DNA of 64,000 nt from Pseudorasbora parva (GCF_024679245.1 NC_090177.1:50069353-50133352), one strand, 5' to 3'; positions 7,436 through 17,482 are shown, numbered from the stretch's first letter. Program-made: numbers and translations. Notes: generated by a model from the sequence alone, not told the origin.

Positions 7436-7508
7436 CGAGCCAGCCAGGAGTCGAACCTAGAATCTTCTGATCCGTAGTCAGACGCGTTATCCATTGCGCC
7501 ACTGGCCC
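7436..7508 (-). tRNA. tRNA-Arg(ACG)
   Basis: As 1201-1273. Confidence 0.93.
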
Positions 7509-7694
7509 ACTGTAGGAACAACTTGCTGGTGTTTATACGCGTCTTGTTGGTGTTTGACTGAACAGCTTCTCAGTGGAAGAACTGTGATCCAGAGTAAGAG
7601 ATTCTCTCCAGGAGGAAAAGGCTAGCCTTAGAAGTTGCAGCAAAATCTGGTAGAGGCCAACAGCCAGGATTTAGGAGGCGAATAAGAAAGTCCT

Positions 7695-7766
7695 TCCCTG
7701 GTGGTCTAGTGGTTAGGATTCGGCGCTCTCACCGCCGCGGCCCGGATTTGATTCCCGGTCAGGGAA
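7695..7766 (+). tRNA. tRNA-Glu(CTC), form B
   Basis: As 1460-1531. Confidence 0.72.
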
Positions 7767-7820
7767 CATGCTTTTGCCTTGCAACTTAGCCAAGAAAGGG
7801 TTTGCATGTGAAAAGGGACC

Positions 7821-7907
7821 TCCTTCGAGCCGGAGTCGAACCAGCGACCTAAGGATTGCCAACCTTTCACCTACAGTCCTCCGCTCTACCAGCTGAGCTA
7901 TCGAAGG
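7821..7907 (-). tRNA. tRNA-Tyr(GTA), form b
   Basis: As 1586-1672. Confidence 0.93.
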
Positions 7908-7941
7908 CACAGAGATTACGAACGAAAGCTCAACCTATCAG

Positions 7942-7989
7942 AAATTTCTGATCCATAGTCAGACGCGTTTTCCATTAGGCCACTGGCCC
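7942..7989 (-). pseudogene. Truncated tRNA-Arg remnant
   Basis: As 121-168. Confidence 0.75.
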
Positions 7990-8187
7990 ACCGGTCTGGC
8001 GCCTTGCAGGTGTTTACACGTCTTGTTGGTAATTGACTGGACTGTTTCTCAGTGGAAGAACTGTGATCCAGAGTCAGAGACTCTCTCCAGGACAAAAAGG
8101 CTAGCCTTAGTGGTCTAGCTTGAGAAGTTGCAGCAAAACACGGTAGAGGCCCACAGTCAGGATTTAGAAGGCTCATCGAAAAGTCCT

Positions 8188-8259
8188 TCCCTGGTGGTCT
8201 AGTAGTTAGGATTCGGCGCTCTCACCGCCGCGGCCCGGATTTGATTCCCGGTCAGGGAA
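8188..8259 (+). tRNA. tRNA-Glu(CTC), form B, D-loop G to A
   Basis: Form B that also has AGTAGTTA for AGTGGTTA, altering the conserved D-loop GG and the A box. Both internal promoter boxes are now damaged, so it is likely inactive. Confidence 0.6.
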
Positions 8260-8313
8260 CATGCTTTTGCCTTGCAACTTAGCCAAGAAAGGGTTTGCAT
8301 GTGAAAAGGGACC

Positions 8314-8400
8314 TCCTTCGAGCCGGAGTCGAACCAGCGACCTAAGGATTGCCAACCTTTCACCTACAGTCCTCCGCTCTACCAGCTGAGCTATCGAAGG
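8314..8400 (-). tRNA. tRNA-Tyr(GTA), form b
   Basis: As 1586-1672. Confidence 0.93.
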
Positions 8401-8434
8401 CACAGAGATTACGAACGAAAGCTCAACCTATCAG

Positions 8435-8482
8435 AAATTTCTGATCCATAGTCAGACGCGTTTTCCATTAGGCCACTGGCCC
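8435..8482 (-). pseudogene. Truncated tRNA-Arg remnant
   Basis: As 121-168. Confidence 0.75.
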
Positions 8483-8680
8483 ACCGGTCTGGCGCCTTGC
8501 AGGTGTTTACACGTCTTGTTGGTAATTGACTGGACTGTTTCTCAGTGGAAGAACTGTGATCCAGAGTCAGAGACTCTCTCCAGGACAAAAAGGCTAGCCT
8601 TAGTGGTCTAGCTTGAGAAGTTGCAGCAAAACACGGTAGAGGCCCACAGTCAGGATTTAGAAGGCTCATCGAAAAGTCCT

Positions 8681-8752
8681 TCCCTGGTGGTCTAGTGGTT
8701 AGGATTCGGCGCTCTCACCGCCGCGGCCCGGATTTGATTCCCGGTCAGGGAA
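8681..8752 (+). tRNA. tRNA-Glu(CTC), form B
   Basis: As 1460-1531. Confidence 0.72.
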
Positions 8753-8806
8753 CATGCTTTTGCCTTGCAACTTAGCCAAGAAAGGGTTTGCATGTGAAAA
8801 GGGACC

Positions 8807-8893
8807 TCCTTCGAGCCGGAGTCGAACCAGCGACCTAAGGATTGCCAACCTTTCACCTACAGTCCTCCGCTCTACCAGCTGAGCTATCGAAGG
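8807..8893 (-). tRNA. tRNA-Tyr(GTA), form b
   Basis: As 1586-1672. Confidence 0.93.
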
Positions 8894-8927
8894 CACAGAG
8901 ATTACGAACGAAAGCTCAACCTATCAG

Positions 8928-8975
8928 AAATTTCTGATCCATAGTCAGACGCGTTTTCCATTAGGCCACTGGCCC
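8928..8975 (-). pseudogene. Truncated tRNA-Arg remnant
   Basis: As 121-168; flank variant AGCGG as at 4279. Confidence 0.75.
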
Positions 8976-9173
8976 AGCGGTCTGGCGCCTTGCAGGTGTT
9001 TACACGTCTTGTTGGTAATTGACTGGACTGTTTCTCAGTGGAAGAACTGTGATCCAGAGTCAGAGACTCTCTCCAGGACAAAAAGGCTAGCCTTAGTGGT
9101 CTAGCTTGAGAAGTTGCAGCAAAACACGGTAGAGGCCCACAGTCAGGATTTAGAAGGCTCATCAAAAAGGTCT

Positions 9174-9245
9174 TCCCTGGTGGTCTAGTGGTTAGGATTC
9201 GGCGCTCTCACCGCCGCGGCCCGGGTTCGATTCCCGGTCAGGGAA
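9174..9245 (+). tRNA. tRNA-Glu(CTC), form A
   Basis: As 367-438; 5' flank as at 4525. Confidence 0.95.
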
Positions 9246-9299
9246 CAGTCTTTTTCCCTCCAACACAGCCAAGAAAGTGTTTGCATGTGAAAAATGACC

Positions 9300-9386
9300 T
9301 CCTTCGAGCCGGAGTCGAACCAGCGACCTAAGGATTTCCAACCTTCCACCTACAGTCCTCCGCTCTACCAGCTGAGCTATCGAAGG
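9300..9386 (-). tRNA. tRNA-Tyr(GTA), form a
   Basis: As 4651-4737. Confidence 0.94.
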
Positions 9387-9509
9387 CACGCAGGTGAGCA
9401 ACAGAACCTCAACCTATCAGGTTGCTGCAGCTCCACTGCCGGCTAAAAGTGCTTTTGCCGCAGACCGAAGCGCTGGCTGTTCAGTAAGGGAAGCCAAAAC
9501 AATTACAAC

Positions 9510-9581
9510 TTCCCATACCGGGAGTCGAACCCGGGCCGCCTGGGTGAAAACCAGGAATCCTGACCGCTAGACCATATGGGA
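9510..9581 (-). tRNA. tRNA-Glu(TTC)
   Basis: As 704-775. Confidence 0.95.
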
Positions 9582-10006
9582 ATTCCTGCACCTATCAAGC
9601 AGGATTGTGGGGGTGTTTTTCATCCATGTGGTACGTACAAGGGCAGGGTTCTGTTGAGCCCTTTGGCTTTCAGTGTGTGATCGTCCCCTTTAAAAATATG
9701 GGTATGATCCGAAGGCATTGTTTACCGAATTCAGTTTTAACAGACTCAATGGAACAAGCTGTCATTTGTTTCGCCCAGGGGGTGAAACTTTATCCCATTC
9801 TTGTGATCACATAATAGATACTTAAAACTGCTCATTAAAGCAAGGTCCCTGTGACAGTACTTATGCGATGCATTTGAAAACACGCACGGTAATGAATGGT
9901 AAGCGCTATCTCGCAGACAAAACAGCCTATGGTTGGACTGTCAATTTATAAGAAACATAAATCAATTTAATAATTAAAGGCTGAAAGCAAAGCAAAAACA
10001 ATCGTT

Positions 10007-10079
10007 CGAGCCAGCCAGGAGTCGAACCTAGAATCTTCTGATCCGTAGTCAGACGCGTTATCCATTGCGCCACTGGCCC
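10007..10079 (-). tRNA. tRNA-Arg(ACG)
   Basis: As 1201-1273. Confidence 0.93.
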
Positions 10080-10265
10080 ACTGTAGGAACGACTTGCTGG
10101 TGTTTATACGCGTCTTGTTGGTGTTTGACTGAACAGCTTCTCAGTGGAAGAACTGTGATCCAGAGTAAGAGATTCTCTCCAGGAGGAAAAGGCTAGCCTT
10201 AGAAGTTGCAGCAAAATCTGGTAGAGGCCAACAGCCAGGATTTAGGAGGCGAATAAGAAAGTCCT

Positions 10266-10337
10266 TCCCTGGTGGTCTAGTGGTTAGGATTCGGCGCTCT
10301 CACCGCCGCGGCCCGGATTTGATTCCCGGTCAGGGAA
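10266..10337 (+). tRNA. tRNA-Glu(CTC), form B
   Basis: As 1460-1531. Confidence 0.72.
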
Positions 10338-10391
10338 CATGCTTTTGCCTTGCAACTTAGCCAAGAAAGGGTTTGCATGTGAAAAGGGACC

Positions 10392-10478
10392 TCCTTCGAG
10401 CCGGAGTCGAACCAGCGACCTAAGGATTGCCAACCTTTCACCTACTGTCCTCCGCTCTACCAGCTGAGCTATCGAAGG
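10392..10478 (-). tRNA. tRNA-Tyr(GTA), form b, U33A
   Basis: Same U33A variant as 5743-5829. Confidence 0.8.
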
Positions 10479-10512
10479 CACAGAGATTACGAACGAAAGC
10501 TCAACCTATCAG

Positions 10513-10560
10513 AAATTTCTGATCCATAGTCAGACGCGTTTTCCATTAGGCCACTGGCCC
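10513..10560 (-). pseudogene. Truncated tRNA-Arg remnant
   Basis: As 121-168. Confidence 0.75.
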
Positions 10561-10758
10561 ACCGGTCTGGCGCCTTGCAGGTGTTTACACGTCTTGTTGG
10601 TAATTGACTGGACTGTTTCTCAGTGGAAGAACTGTGATCCAGAGTCAGAGACTCTCTCCAGGACAAAAAGGCTAGCCTTAGTGGTCTAGCTTGAGAAGTT
10701 GCAGCAAAACACGGTAGAGGCCCACAGTCAGGATTTAGAAGGCTCATCGAAAAGTCCT

Positions 10759-10830
10759 TCCCTGGTGGTCTAGTGGTTAGGATTCGGCGCTCTCACCGCC
10801 GCAGCCCGGATTTGATTCCCGGTCAGGGAA
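10759..10830 (+). tRNA. tRNA-Glu(CTC), form B, G45A
   Basis: As 6110-6181. Confidence 0.7.
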
Positions 10831-10884
10831 CATGCTTTTGCCTTGCAACTTAGCCAAGAAAGGGTTTGCATGTGAAAAGGGACC

Positions 10885-10971
10885 TCCTTCGAGCCGGAGT
10901 CGAACCAGCGACCTAAGGATTGCCAACCTTTCACCTACAGTCCTCCGCTCTACCAGCTGAGCTATCGAAGG
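10885..10971 (-). tRNA. tRNA-Tyr(GTA), form b
   Basis: As 1586-1672. Confidence 0.93.
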
Positions 10972-11005
10972 CACAGAGATTACGAACGAAAGCTCAACCT
11001 ATCAG

Positions 11006-11053
11006 AAATTTCTGATCCATAGTCAGACGCGTTTTCCATTAGGCCACTGGCCC
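11006..11053 (-). pseudogene. Truncated tRNA-Arg remnant
   Basis: As 121-168. Confidence 0.75.
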
Positions 11054-11251
11054 ACCGGTCTGGCGCCTTGCAGGTGTTTACACGTCTTGTTGGTAATTGA
11101 CTGGACTGTTTCTCAGTGGAAGAACTGTGATCCAGAGTCAGAGACTCTCTCCAGGACAAAAAGGCTAGCCTTAGTGGTCTAGCTTGAGAAGTTGCAGCAA
11201 AACACGGTAGAGGCCCACAGTCAGGATTTAGAAGGCTCATCGAAAAGTCCT

Positions 11252-11323
11252 TCCCTGGTGGTCTAGTGGTTAGGATTCGGCGCTCTCACCGCCGCGGCCC
11301 GGATTTGATTCCCGGTCAGGGAA
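11252..11323 (+). tRNA. tRNA-Glu(CTC), form B
   Basis: As 1460-1531. Confidence 0.72.
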
Positions 11324-11377
11324 CATGCTTTTGCCTTGCAACTTAGCCAAGAAAGGGTTTGCATGTGAAAAGGGACC

Positions 11378-11464
11378 TCCTTCGAGCCGGAGTCGAACCA
11401 GCGACCTAAGGATTGCCAACCTTTCACCTACAGTCCTCCACTCTACCAGCTGAGCTATCGAAGG
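11378..11464 (-). tRNA. tRNA-Tyr(GTA), form b, C25T
   Basis: Form b with GAGT in the D stem, so pair 10-25 becomes G-U. CpG change shared with 18102, 20180, 26904 and 30567. Probably still foldable. Confidence 0.9.
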
Positions 11465-11498
11465 TACAGAGATTACGAACGAAAGCTCAACCTATCAG

Positions 11499-11546
11499 AA
11501 ATTTCTGATCCATAGTCAGACGCGTTTTCCATTAGGCCACTGGCCC
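11499..11546 (-). pseudogene. Truncated tRNA-Arg remnant
   Basis: As 121-168. Confidence 0.75.
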
Positions 11547-11744
11547 ACCGGTCTGGCGCCTTGCAGGTGTTTACACGTCTTGTTGGTAATTGACTGGACT
11601 GTTTCTCAGTGGAAGAACTGTGATCCAGAGTCAGAGACTCTCTCCAGGACAAAAAGGCTAGCCTTAGTGGTCTAGCTTGAGAAGTTGCAGCAAAACACGG
11701 TAGAGGCCCACAGTCAGGATTTAGATGGCTCATCGAAAAGTCCT

Positions 11745-11813
11745 TCCCTGGTGGTCTAGTGGTTAGGATTCGGCGCTCTCGACGCGGCCCGGGTTCAATT
11801 CCCGGTCAGGGAA
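11745..11813 (+). pseudogene. tRNA-Glu(CTC), form A, 3-base anticodon-stem deletion
   Basis: The 3' side of the anticodon arm reads CTCTCGACGCGG instead of CTCTCACCGCCGCGG: three bases are lost and one changed, so the anticodon stem cannot pair fully. G57A is also present; the rest of the B box is intact. The gene is 69 nt. The deletion is shared with 20547-20615. Confidence 0.8.
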
Positions 11814-11867
11814 CAGTCTTTTTCCCTCCAACACAGCCAAGAAAGTGTTTGCATGTGAAAAATGACC

Positions 11868-11954
11868 TCCTTCGAGCCGGAGTCGAACCAGCGACCTAAG
11901 GATTTCCAACCTTCCACCTACAGTCCTCCGCTCTACCAGCTGAGCTATCGAAGG
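11868..11954 (-). tRNA. tRNA-Tyr(GTA), form a
   Basis: As 4651-4737. Confidence 0.94.
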
Positions 11955-12077
11955 CACGCAGGTGAGCAACAGAACCTCAACCTATCAGGTTGCTGCAGCT
12001 CCACTGCCGGCTAAAAGTGCTTTTGCCGCAGACCGAAGCGCTGGCTGTTCAGTAAGGGAAGCCAAAACAATCACAAC

Positions 12078-12149
12078 TTCCCATACCGGGAGTCCAACCC
12101 GGGCCGCCTGGGTGAAAACCAGGAATCCTGACCGCTAGACCATATGGGA
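12078..12149 (-). tRNA. tRNA-Glu(TTC), C56G
   Basis: As 704-775, but the B box reads GGTTGGACTCC: C56 is replaced by G, removing the G19-C56 tertiary pair and a key TFIIIC contact. Shared with 20880. Likely impaired. Confidence 0.8.
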
Positions 12150-12574
12150 ATTCCTGCACCTATCAAGCAGGCTTGTGGGGGTGTTTTTCATCCATGTGGT
12201 ACGTACAAGGGCAGGGTTCTGTTGAGCCCTTTGGCTTTCAGTGTGTGATCGTCCCCTTTAAAAATATGGGTATGATCCGAAGGCATTGTTTACCAAATTC
12301 AGTTTTAACAGACTCAATGGAAGAAGCTGTCATTTGTTTCGCCCAGGGGGTGAAACTTTATCCCATTCTTGTGATCACATAATAGATACTTAAAACTGCT
12401 CATTAAAGCAAGGTCCCTGTGACAGTACTTATGCGATGCATTTGAAAACACGCACGGTAATGAATGGTAAGCGCTATCTCGCAGACAAAACAGCCTATGG
12501 TTGGACTGTCAATTTATAAGAAACATAAATCAATTTAATAATTAAAGGCTGAAAGCAAAGCAAAAACAATCGTT

Positions 12575-12647
12575 CGAGCCAGCCAGGAGTCGAACCTAGA
12601 ATCTTCTGATCCGTAGTCAGACGCGTTATCCATTGCGCCACTGGCCC
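12575..12647 (-). tRNA. tRNA-Arg(ACG)
   Basis: As 1201-1273. Confidence 0.93.
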
Positions 12648-12833
12648 ACTTTAGGAACGACTTGCTGGTGTTTATACGCGTCTTGTTGGTGTTTGACTGA
12701 ACAGCTTCTCAGTGGAAGAACTGTGATCCAGAGTAAGAGATTCTCTCCAGGAGGAAAAGGCTAGCCTTAGAAGTTGCAGCAAAATCTGGTAGAGGCCAAC
12801 AGCCAGGATTTAGGAGGCGAATAAGAAAGTCCT

Positions 12834-12905
12834 TCCCTGGTGGTCTAGTGGTTAGGATTCGGCGCTCTCACCGCCGCGGCCCGGATTTGATTCCCGGTCA
12901 GGGAA
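12834..12905 (+). tRNA. tRNA-Glu(CTC), form B
   Basis: As 1460-1531. Confidence 0.72.
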
Positions 12906-12959
12906 CATGCTTTTGCCTTGCAACTTAGCCAAGAAAGGGTTTGCATGTGAAAAGGGACC

Positions 12960-13046
12960 TCCTTCGAGCCGGAGTCGAACCAGCGACCTAAGGATTGCCA
13001 ACCTTTCACCTACAGTCCTCCGCTCTACCAGCTGAGCTATCGAAGG
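12960..13046 (-). tRNA. tRNA-Tyr(GTA), form b
   Basis: As 1586-1672. Confidence 0.93.
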
Positions 13047-13080
13047 CACAGAGATTATGAACGAAAGCTCAACCTATCAG

Positions 13081-13128
13081 AAATTTCTGATCCATAGTCA
13101 GACGCGTTTTCCATTAGGCCACTGGCCC
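13081..13128 (-). pseudogene. Truncated tRNA-Arg remnant
   Basis: As 121-168. Confidence 0.75.
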
Positions 13129-13326
13129 ACCGGTCTGGCGCCTTGCAGGTGTTTACACGTCTTGTTGGTAATTGACTGGACTGTTTCTCAGTGGAAGAAC
13201 TGTGATCCAGAGTCAGAGACTCTCTCCAGGACAAAAAGGCTAGCCTTAGTGGTCTAGCTTGAGAAGTTGCAGCAAAACACGGTAGAGGCCCACAGTCAGG
13301 ATTTAGAAGGCTCATCGAAAAGTCCT

Positions 13327-13398
13327 TCCCTAGTGGTCTAGTGGTTAGGATTCGGCGCTCTCACCGCCGCGGCCCGGATTTGATTCCCGGTCAGGGAA
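13327..13398 (+). tRNA. tRNA-Glu(CTC), form B, G6A
   Basis: Form B with acceptor TCCCTAG, giving an A-C mismatch at 6-67. Shared with 22129. Likely non-functional together with the B-box damage. Confidence 0.6.
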
Positions 13399-13452
13399 CA
13401 TGCTTTTGCCTTGCAACTTAGCCAAGAAAGGGTTTGCATGTGAAAAGGGACC

Positions 13453-13539
13453 TCCTTCGAGCCGGAGTCGAACCAGCGACCTAAGGATTGCCAACCTTTC
13501 ACCTACAGTCCTCCGGTCTACCAGCTGAGCTATCGAAGG
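13453..13539 (-). tRNA. tRNA-Tyr(GTA), form b, G24C
   Basis: Form b with GACC in the D stem, so pair 11-24 becomes C-C. Private to this copy. Possibly impaired. Confidence 0.83.
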
Positions 13540-13573
13540 TACAGAGATTACGAACGAAAGCTCAACCTATCAG

Positions 13574-13621
13574 AAATTTCTGATCCATAGTCAGACGCGT
13601 TTTCCATTAGGCCACTGGCCC
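13574..13621 (-). pseudogene. Truncated tRNA-Arg remnant
   Basis: As 121-168. Confidence 0.75.
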
Positions 13622-13819
13622 ACCGGTCTGGCGCCTTGCAGGTGTTTACACATCTTGTTGGTAATTGACTGGACTGTTTCTCAGTGGAAGAAATGTGATC
13701 CAGAGTCAGAGACTCTCTCCAGGACAAAAAGGCTAGCCTTAGTGGTCTAGCTTGAGAAGTTGCAGCAAAACACGGTAGAGGCCCACAGTCAGGATTTAGA
13801 AGGCTCATCGAAAAGTCCT

Positions 13820-13891
13820 TCCCTGGTGGTCTAGTGGTTAGGATTCGGCGCTCTCACCGCCGCGGCCCGGGTTCGATTCCCGGTCAGGGAA
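13820..13891 (+). tRNA. tRNA-Glu(CTC), form A
   Basis: As 367-438. Confidence 0.95.
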
Positions 13892-13945
13892 CAGTCTTTT
13901 TCCCTCCAACACAGCCAAGAAAGTGTTTGCATGTGAAAAGTGACC

Positions 13946-14032
13946 TCCTTCGAGCCGGAGTCGAACCAGCGACCTAAGGATTTCCAACCTTCCACCTACA
14001 GTCCTCCGCTCTACCAGCTGAGCTATCGAAGG
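13946..14032 (-). tRNA. tRNA-Tyr(GTA), form a
   Basis: As 4651-4737 with a T4 terminator, as at 6729. Confidence 0.93.
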
Positions 14033-14155
14033 CACGCAGGTGAGCAACAGAACCTCAACCTATCAGGTTGCTGCAGCTCCACTGCCGGCTAAAACTGCTT
14101 TTGCCGCAGACCGAAGCGCTGGCTGTTCAGTAAGGGAAGCCAAAAGAATCACAAC

Positions 14156-14227
14156 TTCCCATACCGGGAGTCGAACCCGGGCCGCCTGGGTGAAAACCAG
14201 GAATCCTGACCGCTAGACCATATGGGA
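14156..14227 (-). tRNA. tRNA-Glu(TTC)
   Basis: As 704-775. Confidence 0.95.
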
Positions 14228-14652
14228 ATTCCTGCACCTATCAAGCAGGCTTGTGGGGGTGTTTTTCATCCATGTGGTACGTACAAGGGCAGGGTTCTGT
14301 TGAGCCCTTTGGCTTTCAGTGTGTGATCGTCCCCTTTAAAAATATGGGTATGATCCGAAGGCATTGTTTACCGAATTCAGTTTTAACAGACTCAATGGAA
14401 GAAGCTGTCATTTGTTTCGCCCAGGGGGTGAAACTTTATCCCATTCTTGTGATCACATAATAGATACTTAAAACTGCTCATTAAAGCAAGGTCCCTGTGA
14501 CAGTACTTATGCGATGCATTTGAAAACACGCACGGTAATGAATGGTAAGCGCTATCTCGCAGACAAAACAGCCTATGGTTGGACTGTCAATTTATAAGAA
14601 ACATAAATCAATTTAATAATTAAAGGCTGAAAGCAAAGCAAAAACAATGGTT

Positions 14653-14725
14653 CGAGCCAGCCAGGAGTCGAACCTAGAATCTTCTGATCCGTAGTCAGAC
14701 GCGTTATCCATTGCGCCACTGGCCC
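14653..14725 (-). tRNA. tRNA-Arg(ACG)
   Basis: As 1201-1273; one 3' flank base differs (CAATGG), shared with 23455. Confidence 0.93.
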
Positions 14726-14911
14726 ACTGTAGGAACAACTTGCTGGTGTTTATACGCGTCTTGTTGGTGTTTGACTGAACAGCTTCTCAGTGGAAGAACT
14801 GTGATCCAGAGTAAGAGATTCTCTCCAGGAGGAAAAGGCTAGCCTTAGAAGTTGCAGCAAAATCTGGTAGAGGCCAACAGCCAGGATTTAGGAGGCGAAT
14901 AAGAAAGTCCT

Positions 14912-14983
14912 TCCCTGGTGGTCTAGTGGTTAGGATTCGGCGCTCTCACCGCCGCGGCCCGGATTTGATTCCCGGTCAGGGAA
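14912..14983 (+). tRNA. tRNA-Glu(CTC), form B
   Basis: As 1460-1531. Confidence 0.72.
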
Positions 14984-15037
14984 CATGCTTTTGCCTTGCA
15001 ACTTAGCCAAGAAAGGGTTTGCATGTGAAAAGGGACC

Positions 15038-15124
15038 TCCTTCGAGCCGGAGTCGAACCAGCGACCTAAGGATTGCCAACCTTTCACCTACAGTCCTCCG
15101 CTCTACCAGCTGAGCTATCGAAGG
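15038..15124 (-). tRNA. tRNA-Tyr(GTA), form b
   Basis: As 1586-1672. Confidence 0.93.
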
Positions 15125-15158
15125 CACAGAGATTACGAACGAAAGCTCAACCTATCAG

Positions 15159-15206
15159 AAATTTCTGATCCATAGTCAGACGCGTTTTCCATTAGGCCAC
15201 TGGCCC
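15159..15206 (-). pseudogene. Truncated tRNA-Arg remnant
   Basis: As 121-168. Confidence 0.75.
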
Positions 15207-15404
15207 ACCGGTCTGGCGCCTTGCAGGTGTTTACACGTCTTGTTGGTAATTGACTGGACTGTTTCTCAGTGGAAGAACTGTGATCCAGAGTCAGAGACTC
15301 TCTCCAGGACAAAAAGGCTAGCCTTAGTGGTCTAGCTTGAGAAGTTGCAGCAAAACACGGTAGAGGCCCACAGTCAGGATTTAGAAGGCTCATCGAAAAG
15401 TCCT

Positions 15405-15476
15405 TCCCTGGTGGTCTAGTGGTTAGGATTCGGCGCTCTCACCGCCGCGGCCCGGATTTGATTCCCGGTCAGGGAA
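15405..15476 (+). tRNA. tRNA-Glu(CTC), form B
   Basis: As 1460-1531. Confidence 0.72.
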
Positions 15477-15530
15477 CATGCTTTTGCCTTGCAACTTAGC
15501 CAAGAAAGGGTTTGCATGTGAAAAGGGACC

Positions 15531-15617
15531 TCCTTCGAGCCGGAGTCGAACCAGCGACCTAAGGATTGCCAACCTTTCACCTACAGTCCTCCGCTCTACC
15601 AGCTGAGCTATCGAAGG
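15531..15617 (-). tRNA. tRNA-Tyr(GTA), form b
   Basis: As 1586-1672. Confidence 0.93.
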
Positions 15618-15651
15618 CACAGAGATTACGAACGAAAGCTCAACCTATCAG

Positions 15652-15699
15652 AAATTTCTGATCCATAGTCAGACGCGTTTTCCATTAGGCCACTGGCCC
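15652..15699 (-). pseudogene. Truncated tRNA-Arg remnant
   Basis: As 121-168. Confidence 0.75.
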
Positions 15700-15897
15700 A
15701 CCGGTCTGGCGCCTTGCAGGTGTTTACACGTCTTGTTGGTAATTGACTGGACTGTTTCTCAGTGGAAGAACTGTGATCCAGAGTCAGAGACTCTCTCCAG
15801 GACAAAAAGGCTAGCCTTAGTGGTCTAGCTTGAGAAGTTGCAGCAAAACACGGTAGAGGCCCACAGTCAGGATTTAGAAGGCTCATCAAAAAGTCCT

Positions 15898-15969
15898 TCC
15901 CTGGTGGTCTAGTGGTTAGGATTCGGCGCTCTCACCGCCGCGGCCCGGGTTCGATTCCCGGTCAGGGAA
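15898..15969 (+). tRNA. tRNA-Glu(CTC), form A
   Basis: As 367-438. Confidence 0.95.
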
Positions 15970-16023
15970 CAGTCTTTTTCCCTCCAACACAGCCAAGAAA
16001 GTGTTTGCATGTGAAAAATGACC

Positions 16024-16110
16024 TCCTTCGAGCCGGAGTCGAACCAGCGACCTAAGGATTTCCAACCTTCCACCTACAGTCCTCCGCTCTACCAGCTGAG
16101 CTATCGAAGG
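16024..16110 (-). tRNA. tRNA-Tyr(GTA), form a
   Basis: As 4651-4737. Confidence 0.94.
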
Positions 16111-16233
16111 CACGCAGGTGAGCAACAGAACCTCAACCTATCAGGTTGCTGCAGCTCCACTGCCGGCTAAAAGTGCTTTTGCCGCAGACCGAAGCGCTGG
16201 CTGTTCAGTAAGGGAAGCCAAAACAATTACAAC

Positions 16234-16305
16234 TTCCCATACCGGGAGTCGAACCCGGGCCGCCTGGGTGAAAACCAGGAATCCTGACCGCTAGACCATA
16301 AGGGA
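16234..16305 (-). tRNA. tRNA-Glu(TTC), A5T
   Basis: As 704-775, but the acceptor reads TCCCTTA, giving a U-U mismatch at 5-68. Shared with 25036. Confidence 0.87.
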
Positions 16306-16730
16306 ATTCCTGCACCTATCAAGCAGGATTGTGGGGGTGTTTTTCATCCATGTGGTACGTACAAGGGCAGGGTTCTGTTGAGCCCTTTGGCTTTCAGTGT
16401 GTGATCGTCCCCTTTAAAAATATGGGTATGATCCGAAGGCATTGTTTACCGAATTCAGTTTTAACAGACTCAATGGAACAAGCTGTCATTTGTTTCGCCC
16501 AGGGGGTGAAACTTTATCCCATTCTTGTGATCACATAATAGATACTTAAAACTGCTCATTAAAGCAAGGTCCCTGTGACAGTACTTATGCGATGCATTTG
16601 AAAACACGCACGGTAATGAATGGTAAGCGCTATCTCGCAGACAAAACAGCCTATGGTTGGACTGTCAATTTATAAGAAACATAAATCAATTTAATAATTA
16701 AAGGCTGAAAGCAAAGCAAAAACAATCGTT

Positions 16731-16803
16731 CGAGCCAGCCAGGAGTCGAACCTAGAATCTTCTGATCCTTAGTCAGACGCGTTATCCATTGCGCCACTGG
16801 CCC
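16731..16803 (-). tRNA. tRNA-Arg body with Leu anticodon AAG
   Basis: Body identical to tRNA-Arg 1201-1273 including T arm, B box and T5 terminator, but the anticodon (plus-strand bases 16768-16770) is AAG instead of ACG. By the genetic code AAG, read as IAG, decodes Leu CUN. C35, a known ArgRS identity base, is lost, so charging is uncertain. If charged with Arg it would misread Leu codons. Shared with 25533. Confidence 0.85.
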
Positions 16804-16989
16804 ACTGTAGGAACGACTTGCTGGTGTTTATACGCGTCTTGTTGGTGTTTGACTGAACAGCTTCTCAGTGGAAGAACTGTGATCCAGAGTAAGAGATTCT
16901 CTCCAGGAGGAAAAGGCTAGCCTTAGAAGTTGCAGCAAAATCTGGTAGAGGCCAACAGCCAGGATTTAGGAGGCGAATAAGAAAGTCCT

Positions 16990-17061
16990 TCCCTGGTGGT
17001 CTAGTGGTTAGGATTCGGCGCTCTCACCGCCGCGGCCCGGATTTGATTCCCGGTCAGGGAA
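16990..17061 (+). tRNA. tRNA-Glu(CTC), form B
   Basis: As 1460-1531. Confidence 0.72.
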
Positions 17062-17115
17062 CATGCTTTTGCCTTGCAACTTAGCCAAGAAAGGGTTTGC
17101 ATGTGAAAAGGGACC

Positions 17116-17202
17116 TCCTTCGAGCCGGAGTCGAACCAGCGACCTAAGGATTGCCAACCTTTCACCTACTGTCCTCCGCTCTACCAGCTGAGCTATCGAA
17201 GG
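17116..17202 (-). tRNA. tRNA-Tyr(GTA), form b, U33A
   Basis: Same U33A variant as 5743-5829. Confidence 0.8.
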
Positions 17203-17236
17203 CACAGAGATTACGAACAAAAGCTCAACCTATCAG

Positions 17237-17284
17237 AAATTTCTGATCCATAGTCAGACGCGTTTTCCATTAGGCCACTGGCCC
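17237..17284 (-). pseudogene. Truncated tRNA-Arg remnant
   Basis: As 121-168; flank has GAACAAAAG, shared with 26039. Confidence 0.75.
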
Positions 17285-17482
17285 ACCGGTCTGGCGCCTT
17301 GCAGGTGTTTACACGTCTTGTTGGTAATTGACTGGACTGTTTCTCAGTGGAAGAACTGTGATCCAGAGTCAGAGACTCTCTCCAGGACAAAAAGGCTAGC
17401 CTTAGTGGTCTAGCTTGAGAAGTTGCAGCAAAACACGGTAGAGGCCCACAGTCAGGATTTAGAAGGCTCATCGAAAAGTCCT

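Noticed and set aside
13057..13257. Plus-strand open frames of 66-72 codons at 13057, 21859, 32739, 46018 and 58486
   Set aside because: They appear only where a point change creates an ATG in the module; they run through the Arg remnant or Glu gene.
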